64,000 nucleotides of DNA from Azolla caroliniana (Eukaryota; Polypodiophyta). Below are positions 1 to 7,674 of the stretch, piece by piece. Numbering within the stretch: the first letter of the stretch is position 1; every line of letters starts with the position of its first letter. The stretch covers positions 13,020,001 to 13,084,000 of the forward strand of contig JBHGNT010000002.1 in assembly GCA_043228905.1 (NCBI GenBank), given 5' to 3'. The translations under genes and the position numbers were made by a program. The notes beneath the pieces are model-generated. The model was not told where the DNA came from and did not search any database. It saw only the letters and a list, made by a program, of their open reading frames with translations.

Positions 1-247
1 TATGACTTAGGGCAAACTTTTAGGTGTTGCTGTCATTCTTGTTGGTGCAAGGAGAGAGAGAGCGCATAGTAGTGTACACAGAGAGAGAGAGAGAGAGAAA
101 GAGGTCGTTGCCTCTGTTGTAACCGCCGCCTGTGGCGAAGATCGTGAGCACGAGGTCGTTGCCTCCGTGAACTCACTATTGTACATTCTAGCATAGTGAA
201 AGTTTGCAGCTTGTGGGTTGCCGTGGTTTTTCCCTTAGTTTGGGTTT
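1..247 (+). mobile_element. Copia-type LTR/leader fragment, left part (copia J)
   Basis: This stretch has no coding capacity. Its end matches the stem motif shared by the copia LTRs in this window (GTGGTTTTTCCC, then GGGTTT, then CCACGTAAA). The motif is interrupted here after GGGTTT and resumes at 6015 with TCCACGTAAA, so 1-247 and 6015 onward were contiguous before Gypsy-A inserted. A GA-rich tract lies at 50-105. The left boundary is outside the window. The copia LTR identity is inferred from the shared motif and the adjacent copia RNase H remnant. Confidence 0.6.
243..247. repeat. Target site duplication of Gypsy-A (left copy)
   Basis: The sequence ggttt at 243-247 is repeated at 6010-6014, directly outside the two termini of Gypsy-A. 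Removing the element and one copy restores the uninterrupted copia motif GGGTTTTCCACG. This shows that both outer ends, including the unusual left one, took part in the integration. Confidence 0.9.
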
Positions 248-351
248 TGTTACCGGCCGGCAAGGAGTCCAAAATACGGAGTGAAGGAATTAATTAGATG
301 GTTGTAAATGAGCATAGTGTGGACGGACGGACTGGAAACGGTATGCCGTTC
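248..351 (+). repeat. Inverted 104-bp copy of the Gypsy-A U3 tip
   Basis: Positions 248-351 are the exact reverse complement of 5906-6009, the outermost part of the 5' LTR. After 351 the sequence switches into integrase coding sequence. The last codons of the gag-pol ORF and its stop are read out of this segment. At the junction the inverted U3 and the expected integrase sequence share roughly GAACGGCATAC, suggesting a microhomology-guided template switch. Confidence 0.93.
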
Positions 352-3300
352 TGTACGCCCATAGCGCGCTATGGAGCTTTGTATCCCAGTCCGTCCGGTT
401 TTCGTTGACGATTTTGCGGAGAATGTTCTGCAGAGTTTTGTTGGTGGACTCCGCTAATCCGTTCGCCTGTGGGTAGTACGGTGTGCTCCGTTTATGAACC
501 ACGGCATAGAACGTTGTTAAGCTTTTCACTACCTGGCCGAGGAAGTGCCCTCCTTGGTCACTGATTAGTTCAATCGGACATCCATATCGGCACCAAATGT
601 TCTCGTACAGGAATTTTGCTGTGGATGACGCGGTATTGTCTCTCAAGGCCTTAGCCTCCACCCATTTAGTGCAATAATCCGTTGCCACGATGACATAACG
701 GTTACCCGTTCTCATTGCCGGTGGCTTGAATGGTCCGACAAAATCCAACCCCCACTTCTGGAATGGCTCTAGTGGAAGTACCGGTTGGTGTGGCATCCGT
801 GCTTGCTCCGTAGGCTGGCCCATTCGTTGGCATAGGTCACATTCCTTAGCATACTTGACGGCGTCTTTTAACGTCGTGGGCCACCACAAGCCGCTCTGCC
901 ATACTTTCCTCGCCGTCGCTTCCCCGGCATAGTGTCCTCCGGCAACCCCACAGTGTGCTTCCCGTAAGATTACTTCTTTCTCGTCACTTCGGACTGCCCG
1001 TCTCCATATTCCATCTGCTCCCTTGTGGTAGAGAGTGTCCCGTAATAGACAGAAATTGCGGCTCTGCACCGCCAGTCGTTTCCTCTCGTCCCGGTTCATT
1101 TCCTCCGGTGGCAGGCCCGTGCTTAGGAACTGGTGCATGTTTGTCAGCCACCTATCTTCTGATGCCACCGTGTCGTCTGCTGCCGTTTCCGGGGTAATAC
1201 GGAATAACTCTGCGTCCGGAAATTCATCCGCTACTCCGTCGCCTGCTTCTCCGGACTCTAACCGACTCAAATAGTCCGCTACGGCATGCTGGATACCGGG
1301 CCGGTGGAAGATCTCGAATTCGAACTCCTGCAACAGCAAGGTCCAACGGGCCAACTTACCGGTTAGGGACGCCTTGGACACTAAGTACAGAAGCGCCGAG
1401 TGATCCACATGAAAGGAGAACTTCCTTCCCAATAGGTAGTGCCGAAACTTTGTGACACTGTAGATCATGCCCAGGGCCTCCCGTTCCGTCGTTGAATAGT
1501 TCTTCTCCGCTTGGGACAGCTTCCGGCTGGCGTAATATACCGGCCGGTACCATTTGGGCTCCGTAAGCTGCAATAAGGCGCTGCCAATAGCGATGTCGGA
1601 CGCGTCCACGAACACGTGAAATTCCTTGCTCCAATCCGGAGGCTGCACGACGGGTGCTTGCGATAAAAGTACCTTCAGGGCATTGTATGCCTTATCCTCC
1701 GTATCCGTCCATTGGAACGGTGTCCGATGTACCGCGGTGTGTAATGGTGTAGCCAAGTCCGCCAAGTGACGGAGCATCCGGCTGTGCCACCGAATCTGTC
1801 CTAAGAATCGGCTTAGTGCTTTGGCCGTTTTCGGCGCCGGTGCCCCTAGTATGGCGTTTACTTTGTCCGGGTCGACCGCAATGCCCTCCTTACTTACAAT
1901 GTGTCCCAGCAATATTCCACTTGAAACTCCAAAGATGCATTTTGCTGGGTTTAAGCTTAGCCGGTATAACCTACACTTTTCAAGGCATAACCGTAGGTGC
2001 TGCAAATGGTCTTTTCCCCGGCTATAGACTGCAAAATCATCCAGGAAAACTTGCATGAAGGCAGGAATGTATTCGCCGAAGATCTCCATGATGATTCGCT
2101 GGAAAGTTGCTGGTGCCGTTTTTAGGCCGAACATCATGACTTCGGCCACAAACACCCCCCATTCGGTTACGAACGCTGTCTTCTCTTGGTCGTCCGGGTG
2201 CATCCGAATTTGATTGTACCCGCTGAACCCGTCTAGAAAGCTATAAACTTCATGACCGGCGACGGCATCCAGTACTCCGTCCGTGAACGGAAGAGGGAAT
2301 GCATCCGTAATTGTGGCGGCATTTAGTTTCCTGTAATCTACACACACACGGATTTTACCGTTCTTCTTGGGAACGACGACGATGGGGCTCAGCCACGTCG
2401 CTTTCTTTACCGGCCGGATGAAGCCCACTCTTAGGAGTTTGTCGATTTCCTCCTTCACTTTGGCGGCGTAGTTGGGGTTCATTCGGTAACGTCGTTGCGC
2501 CACTGGTTTCGCGTCCTTGCCGAAGTGGATCTGATGCTGATATAATTGAGGGTCCAGCCCTCGCATGTCCTCGTATGACCAGGCGAATACGTCGCGAAAC
2601 TCCGTGAGAAGTTTGATCATCGCCGCTTTATCTTCCGACTTCATTTCTTTGGCGATGTGAACCGGCTTTGACTCGTCCTTGCTTCCTAGGTTCACTTCGT
2701 CGAGCTGGGATGTTTTTACCCGTTGGGAAACGGCCATTTCCCGTTCCAATGCTTCCTGTGCTTGCCGTAATTCCCGAATCGCATCTTTGTCTGGTTCGGC
2801 TTCGGTGTCGTCCCGCTGCGGCAAGTATGGCGCTACGGCTTCAGCTACGTCAATCTCGAAGAGTGGTACGATCTTCGGGTGTTCCTCCAAGTACTGGGCT
2901 TCTTCGTCGTCTGCCAATCCTTCAAGCATGTTCACACATTCCGCATACAGCGGTGTGCATTCCTTACCATTGCTTGTCCGTGGTTGTGTCGGAACCCGGA
3001 CCTTGGCTTTTCCGCGCCGGAAGGTAATCATATTTTTCCGCCAATTTTGCTTGATGTGTGCTGTTTTCAACCATGGTCTGCCCAGGAGCAGTGGGTACGC
3101 GCCTTGCGCCTGTAGCTGCAGCACTACCGCCGAGATGTGAAATGTGTGGCCTCCTATGGTGACTTCCAATTTCCGTATTAAGCCCGTCGGCCGTACCGAG
3201 CTCGTATCCGCCATCCGTAGCCAGAACGGGCATGGCTCCCATTCATGTATACCCAAGGCATCACACGTACGGAGGCTTATTACGTTCACCCCGGAACCTC

Positions 3301-5539
3301 CATCGATTACTGTGCCGGGAAGTTCGTGCCCTTTGACAATAGCTGTAATCACCGGACTGCTAGTGTCCACTACCGTCGGTCCCTCCTCCGGGTTCGAGAA
3401 GAGGACTGGTGCCGGTGGGGCTATGCCGTCTGTCATGCCCGTTTTTAGCCCTTCCGTAAATCGCGGCACGAGCTGCAAGAGTCTTCCTAACGGCAACGTG
3501 ATCTGACATTCTTGCAGTGCTTGCCATGTCTCGTTTTCTGGGTGGCTACCGCCGGCACTCCCTATGGTATTTGCCTTTTGCCGTTCCGCGTCCGCGACGT
3601 TCTTTTCATTGGCTTCCTTCACCCATTCCGTCGCCTGCTTTCGTATGGCCTCTTGTGTTTCCCACTCTTTGGCTATGCCTTTCGACCGTGTGGTTACTTG
3701 CTGTAAATCCGCCACTTCCGGAACCACCATATTAACTGCTGGTCGTTTTTCGTAGCTCTTTACCGGGCACTGGTTACTGTAGTGGCCTTCCTGCCTGCAG
3801 TAGTAGCAGTACTCTTTACGGGTATTGCTGGATTCAGCATTGCTGGTAGCCGGAGTCGGTCCCGTAGCGAGTGGTGCGTTCTGTGCCGGTTGGCTCCTTG
3901 GGGTTCCATGTTCCGGGTCCCTACGGTGACCACCTTTCTTGAAATTACGTTTCTTATTATTCTTATTTTTATTTCGGTAGTCCGGTCGTGCTGGATCGTA
4001 AAATCGGCCATAGTCCTCCTGGTGCCTTCGGTAACCAGGGGAATGGTCTCTGTCGTATTGCTCGTGTCGTCTGTTGGGCTCCGGATAACGGTCCGATCGA
4101 TCATACCGGTCGTAGTTATCACGCCGATTCCCGTATCGGCCATCATTATCTTGCCTGTCTCCGTACCGGACATCCTGTGCCGGTCGGTACCGGTCCATTT
4201 TTTGCCAACGATCTTCATCTTCGTCTTGGCTGCTTCTTGGCTCGATCCGTCGGACGGGTGGTGCTTGTCGGTTTAACAGGTTGTACTCGCACCGGTCCGT
4301 TGTATGACTCTTGGATTGACAAATCACACACTGAGTGCGCATGGTGCACTCCACTGCCGAGTGTCCGGCATTCAAGCAGATTGTGCATTGAATTGCCTGC
4401 CGGAACCGGAGATCTTCCTCGGTGGGTAACGCCCGTTGCAGTGTTCCCAGCGTAAGCCATGAGCTTGTCTTTTCCATTTCTCTGACCCGGTCAATGACCT
4501 GATCGATGGTGCATCCTCGAAAGTCGATCACCGTACACACCGTGCGTAACGGTTCCCGGAGTGCGTTTAAAAATATCGTCCGTAATTCCTCCTCCGGGGG
4601 TGCACGGGCAAGCTGGCTATGCATCCGTTGGAAACGGATGACGAATTGGGGAATGCTTTCCCCTGCCTCCTGCCGGATCGTATAAAACAGGCCCACCATT
4701 GTCGTCTGGTCGACCTCCTTGTGGAAAAAATGCAAGAATTTTGCTTTTAATTCTGCGAATGTTGTGATGGTCGCCGGGTCCTGCGACCGCCGCCATCGTG
4801 TCGCTGGTCCCTCCAACGTGACTCCGAATTCCGCTATCTTCGAGCGTTCTTCTTCCTCCGGTGTCATTCGCTGGGACGTGTGATTTGCTTCCCATGTCTG
4901 CTCGAAGTCATCCACATGCGCTTCCGCATCCGGATCATCGCGGTACTTTGAGTATTGGAACGGCATGTCGTCGTCCAGTATTAAGCCGCGGTTTAGTGGC
5001 GTTTGTTGATATTTTTCCGGTTCTTTTTCCGGCTCTTTTTCCGGTCCCTTTGCCGGCTCTTTCGTTGGTGTTGGTGGCTTTGCTTCTTCCACTTCCGGTA
5101 TTGGTGGGTTGACGGCTTCCGTTTGTGGTTCCGGATAGCCCTGGTTGCGCGGTTCCGGTTCTGGAGTCGGCACGGTATCCGACCCGTCGTCTTCCGGGCC
5201 GCCGGGGGTATCGTTGCTGCTCCGGTAGTTCGTGTGCACGCTGTATCCCCCTTCGGAATCCGATTCGTAGGCTGAAAAGGCTTCTGCCTCGTTTTCTCCG
5301 CTTGCCAGCGCCTCCAGGAGTCGTTCGGTTTCCCGGAGACTACTTAGACTGCTTCCGTCGTCCTGGTCGCGAGTTTGCCGTAACCGGAGAGATTCCTCCG
5401 CGACTCTCCGGATCTCGTTGGAGAACAAACGATCCGAGCGAATTTCCTGCGCTGCTTGCTGGAAAGTCTCACGCCGTCTTTGCCGTTCGGCGAGGCGTCG
5501 AGCTCGGTCTGTACCCAAGTCGTGCGTTGGTCTAGTCAT
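290..5539 (-). CDS. Gypsy-A gag-pol polyprotein (integrase truncated)
   Basis: Single 1749-residue ORF starting at an ATG 28 bases inside the PBS. Order seen: acidic/PE-rich N-terminus; gag capsid-like region (about 190-330); paired knuckles CTICLNAGHSAVEC and CVICQSKSHTTDRC (about 383-420); a disordered R/D/Y-rich stretch; a third knuckle CYYCRQEGHYSNQC (about 575-590); protease with DGGSG (about 746); RT with FLDDF (about 1164); RNase H with FVDASD (about 1309); integrase HHCC finger and the catalytic residues of GLDFVG, SDQGG and LAEST. FLDD is typical of the Tat/Athila branch. After WAYRTAY the frame runs into the inverted LTR, so the integrase C-terminal domain is lost. There is no chromodomain. 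Frame integrity indicates youth. Confidence 0.92.
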   Translation of the reverse strand: MTRPTHDLGTDRARRLAERQRRRETFQQAAQEIRSDRLFSNEIRRVAEESLRLRQTRDQDDGSSLSSLRETERLLEALASGENEAEAFSAYESDSEGGYSVHTNYRSSNDTPGGPEDDGSDTVPTPEPEPRNQGYPEPQTEAVNPPIPEVEEAKPPTPTKEPAKGPEKEPEKEPEKYQQTPLNRGLILDDDMPFQYSKYRDDPDAEAHVDDFEQTWEANHTSQRMTPEEEERSKIAEFGVTLEGPATRWRRSQDPATITTFAELKAKFLHFFHKEVDQTTMVGLFYTIRQEAGESIPQFVIRFQRMHSQLARAPPEEELRTIFLNALREPLRTVCTVIDFRGCTIDQVIDRVREMEKTSSWLTLGTLQRALPTEEDLRFRQAIQCTICLNAGHSAVECTMRTQCVICQSKSHTTDRCEYNLLNRQAPPVRRIEPRSSQDEDEDRWQKMDRYRPAQDVRYGDRQDNDGRYGNRRDNYDRYDRSDRYPEPNRRHEQYDRDHSPGYRRHQEDYGRFYDPARPDYRNKNKNNKKRNFKKGGHRRDPEHGTPRSQPAQNAPLATGPTPATSNAESSNTRKEYCYYCRQEGHYSNQCPVKSYEKRPAVNMVVPEVADLQQVTTRSKGIAKEWETQEAIRKQATEWVKEANEKNVADAERQKANTIGSAGGSHPENETWQALQECQITLPLGRLLQLVPRFTEGLKTGMTDGIAPPAPVLFSNPEEGPTVVDTSSPVITAIVKGHELPGTVIDGGSGVNVISLRTCDALGIHEWEPCPFWLRMADTSSVRPTGLIRKLEVTIGGHTFHISAVVLQLQAQGAYPLLLGRPWLKTAHIKQNWRKNMITFRRGKAKVRVPTQPRTSNGKECTPLYAECVNMLEGLADDEEAQYLEEHPKIVPLFEIDVAEAVAPYLPQRDDTEAEPDKDAIRELRQAQEALEREMAVSQRVKTSQLDEVNLGSKDESKPVHIAKEMKSEDKAAMIKLLTEFRDVFAWSYEDMRGLDPQLYQHQIHFGKDAKPVAQRRYRMNPNYAAKVKEEIDKLLRVGFIRPVKKATWLSPIVVVPKKNGKIRVCVDYRKLNAATITDAFPLPFTDGVLDAVAGHEVYSFLDGFSGYNQIRMHPDDQEKTAFVTEWGVFVAEVMMFGLKTAPATFQRIIMEIFGEYIPAFMQVFLDDFAVYSRGKDHLQHLRLCLEKCRLYRLSLNPAKCIFGVSSGILLGHIVSKEGIAVDPDKVNAILGAPAPKTAKALSRFLGQIRWHSRMLRHLADLATPLHTAVHRTPFQWTDTEDKAYNALKVLLSQAPVVQPPDWSKEFHVFVDASDIAIGSALLQLTEPKWYRPVYYASRKLSQAEKNYSTTEREALGMIYSVTKFRHYLLGRKFSFHVDHSALLYLVSKASLTGKLARWTLLLQEFEFEIFHRPGIQHAVADYLSRLESGEAGDGVADEFPDAELFRITPETAADDTVASEDRWLTNMHQFLSTGLPPEEMNRDERKRLAVQSRNFCLLRDTLYHKGADGIWRRAVRSDEKEVILREAHCGVAGGHYAGEATARKVWQSGLWWPTTLKDAVKYAKECDLCQRMGQPTEQARMPHQPVLPLEPFQKWGLDFVGPFKPPAMRTGNRYVIVATDYCTKWVEAKALRDNTASSTAKFLYENIWCRYGCPIELISDQGGHFLGQVVKSLTTFYAVVHKRSTPYYPQANGLAESTNKTLQNILRKIVNENRTDWDTKLHSALWAYRTAYRFQSVRPHYAHLQPSN

Positions 5540-5566
5540 CCATTACCGTCATTCGCTGCGAGAAAG

Positions 5567-5584
5567 CAGGAATCGTGGTCGCCA
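5567..5584 (-). other. Primer binding site of Gypsy-A
   Basis: TGGCGACCACGATTCCTG lies four bases inside the 5' LTR end. The same PBS occurs in Gypsy-C, and a one-base variant (TGGCGATCACG) in Gypsy-D. Its first ten bases fit the 3' end of an arginine-type tRNA (GTGGTCGCCA); the tRNA assignment is tentative. Confidence 0.75.
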
Positions 5585-5588
5585 AAAC

Positions 5589-6009
5589 TGTGTTATTCTC
5601 TTAGCCGGACAAGGCCTAACACAAGGTGTCACGGAAACACTTCACCAAAGGGGTGATTACGGCATAGGATTAATATTCAACGATTACACCGACTTACATA
5701 GGTTACACGATTAGAATGCTTCGGTTGATTACACGCGTAAGATATAACAGTAATTACAGAACGGAAATCAAGACAGAAGTACAAACATCATAAGCTCTAT
5801 TAATTATCCGCTGTCATTACAATGGGGTCCGGGCCTTTAAATAGGTTTCCGGCCCGTAGTACAAAACGGTGCCTCTCGCACCTATTCGGGATCCGTCCGG
5901 ATCTGGAACGGCATACCGTTTCCAGTCCGTCCGTCCACACTATGCTCATTTACAACCATCTAATTAATTCCTTCACTCCGTATTTTGGACTCCTTGCCGG
6001 CCGGTAACA
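5589..6009 (-). repeat. Gypsy-A 5' LTR
   Basis: 421 bp, TGTTACCGGCCGGC to AATAACACA on the minus strand. A TATA-like TATTTAAA lies at 5837-5844. The tip is closely related to those of Gypsy-D (47317) and Gypsy-G (7625), which begin TGTTACCCGGCCGGCAAG, so these are subfamilies. The promoter would drive gag-pol at 5539. Confidence 0.9.
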
Positions 6010-6014
6010 GGTTT

Positions 6015-6180
6015 TCCACGTAAACATCTTGTGTACTCTTCTCTTCTTCGTGTCGTGCATTCTTTCACCTTTTTTCTATGTATGATTCTAAGCTCGGTTG
6101 TGGTTGAGCGTTGTGCGAAGGGAGCGTGAGTTCCTGTCAAAAGGGCACCTCAGGGGGGTGCCTAAGGTATGGTGTCGGAA
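6015..6180 (+). mobile_element. Copia-type LTR/leader fragment, right part (copia J)
   Basis: Continuation of 1-247 after Gypsy-A. It begins TCCACGTAAACATC, the second half of the conserved copia motif. It runs without coding sequence to the RNase H remnant at about 6186, so gag and most of pol of this copia have been deleted. I could not place the exact LTR end or a PBS. Confidence 0.5.
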
Positions 6181-6185
6181 AACTT

Positions 6186-6666
6186 GTGCTGGAAGGTTTT
6201 ACCGATTTAGACATGTCAGGAGATGTCGACTCAAGCCGATCCACGTCAGGGTACGTGATGTCCTATGCAGGGGGAGCAATGTCGTGGCAGTCACGATTGC
6301 AGAAGTCTGTAGCCTTGTCGACTACAGAGGTAGAGTATATGGCAGTGGTAGAAGCCGGAAAAGAGCTGATCTGGATGAGAAATTTTCTCACCGAATTAGG
6401 CATGAAGAAAAAAGGAGTTCTTGCTTCATTGTGACAGCCAAAGCGCCATACACCTAGCCAAGAATGCGGCATACCACTCCCAGACCAAGCACATAAAGAG
6501 AAGGTATCACTGGTTGTGGGAGAGAGTTGAAGAAGGAGAATTTTCCCTTGTGAAGATCCATACTGACGACAATGGATCCGACATGCTGACGAAGAACCTA
6601 CCTTTGGACAGACTCAGAGTCCGTCGACAAAATACAGGACTGACAGATTTCCTCCCACAAGAGTGA
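6186..6666 (+). pseudogene. Copia J RNase H remnant
   Basis: The C-terminal end of a copia polyprotein. Visible RNase H landmarks are LVLEGFTDLDMSGDVDSSRS, LSTTEVEYMA, LHCDSQSAIHLAKN and HTDDNGSDMLTK. The two frames (to 6434 and from 6421) are separated by a frameshift after MKKKGVL. The ORF stops two bases before a purine tract and LTR, the normal copia 3' layout. Everything upstream (gag, protease, integrase, RT) is absent, so this is a deletion derivative. Confidence 0.85.
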
Positions 6667-6674
6667 AGGGGGAG
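6666..6674 (+). other. Copia J polypurine tract
   Basis: AAGGGGGAG overlaps the stop of the RNase H remnant and ends two bases before the LTR start (TGTTGGGAA). It is the usual plus-strand primer of copia elements. The same tract precedes the 3' LTR of copia I at 60947-60955. Confidence 0.8.
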
Positions 6675-6676
6675 TT

Positions 6677-7370
6677 TGTTGGGAATAGGTCCCTCTAGTG
6701 GGAGCAAGAACAGACTGATCAGAAAGCCAACAGTCGATGACAGGGAAGATACGACTGTTCGGAAAGCCGACAGTCGAAGAGTCGAAAATAGTGAGTCGAC
6801 TGTTTGAAGATTCAACTATTATTATTATAATAATAATAATAATGATGATGTGTGGAAACAAGTCCCTCTAGATGGGAAAGAGAGGAGCCGAGTTGATGAG
6901 TGAATAGTGTAAATAGCCAACTCGGGTGACTATACTTGTAAATAGTCTAAGTGTGCGCCCCATGAAGGCTACGTATGTAAATAGCCAGAAAGTTGTGTAA
7001 GTATATATACAACTAGGGAAAACTTTATGCGAGTTAGTGTGTAAGAACAGTGTAAGAGAACAAGCGAGAGTGAGAGAGAGCGTGAGAAGTGTGAGCCGCG
7101 CCATAGCTGTGTGAGTAATAGTAGACACGAAGAGCCATGTGCGGCTGATACACTCGACAGACTATTGTAACCTTCTCGCCGTTGTATATCCACTTTGTAT
7201 AGTGAAGAAATTTGTTCACCCGTGGTTTTTCCCCGTTTTAGGGTTTCCACGTAAATCTCTGTGCACTGTTGTGTGTCTTGTTTTTCTTGGCATTTCTGTG
7301 ATTCGTATTTCAACGTGTAGTTCGTTTATTGTGATTTATATTCCGCAATGATTTTTCAACACAACAACAC
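6677..7370 (+). repeat. Copia J 3' LTR
   Basis: Starts TGTTGGGAATAGG directly after the polypurine tract. It contains an AAT microsatellite (about 6818-6845), a TATA-like run near 7004, GA-rich leader sequence (7070-7090) and the conserved copia stem motif at 7220-7255. The right end is uncertain (7347-7375), because it abuts a broken Gypsy-G LTR without a visible target duplication. Confidence 0.7.
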
Positions 7371-7625
7371 TCTATTAATTATCTGCTTCTGATTACAATC
7401 TAACCGGGCCCTTTTATAGGTCTCCGGCTTAGGTACAAACCGGTGCCAACCGGCAACCGATAATAGGCAATGAATCGATCCGGATCCGGATCGGCATACC
7501 GATTCCGAGTCCATCCGTTTGCTTCTCCCAAAATCATAATAATTCTATATTATAACTAATCAGCTCCCGGTTATAAATTATCCCCCCTTTTCCCATTCTG
7601 GACTTCCCTTGCCGGCCGGGTAACA
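7367..7625 (-). repeat. Gypsy-G 3' LTR, truncated
   Basis: On the minus strand it starts TGTTACCCGGCCGGCAAGG and runs about 259 bp through a GGATCCGGATCGG palindromic zone and a TATAAAAGG-type box (near 7415). It then breaks off against copia J around 7367. It is related to the LTRs of Gypsy-A and Gypsy-D. The downstream R/U5 part is missing. Confidence 0.8.
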
Positions 7626-7653
7626 CATGGCACGCCCGTGGGATAGTACCTTG
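7626..7653 (-). promoter_or_regulatory. Conserved pre-3'LTR motif of Gypsy-G
   Basis: Read on the minus strand, CAAGG is followed shortly by TCCCACGGGCGTGCCATG and then directly by the LTR. The same motif abuts the 3' LTR in Gypsy-B (32451-32476) and Gypsy-C (44173-44199). It occupies the place where a polypurine tract is normally found, but it is not purine-rich. Its role is unknown. Confidence 0.7.
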
Positions 7654-7674
7654 TACGTCCAAATGATCCGGCCT

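Larger units (their letters stand above)
248..6009 (-). mobile_element. Gypsy-A: Tat/Athila-like LTR retrotransposon with two U3 tips
   Basis: Minus-strand Ty3/gypsy element with a complete 5' LTR (5589-6009), a PBS and an open gag-pol ORF. It has no 3' LTR. Instead the left end is an inverted copy of the first 104 bp of the LTR (248-351), so both termini read TGTTACC outward. The duplication ggttt flanks them. The integrase C-terminus, any post-pol ORF, the plus-strand primer region and the 3' LTR are missing. The ORF is open and the inverted copy is identical to the LTR, so insertion is recent. It lies inside a copia LTR. It cannot be autonomous as it stands. Confidence 0.9.

Noticed and set aside
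2668-3140. Several plus-strand ORFs opposite Gypsy-A gag-pol
   Set aside because: They are antisense shadows of a strongly supported polyprotein frame and show no recognisable domain.
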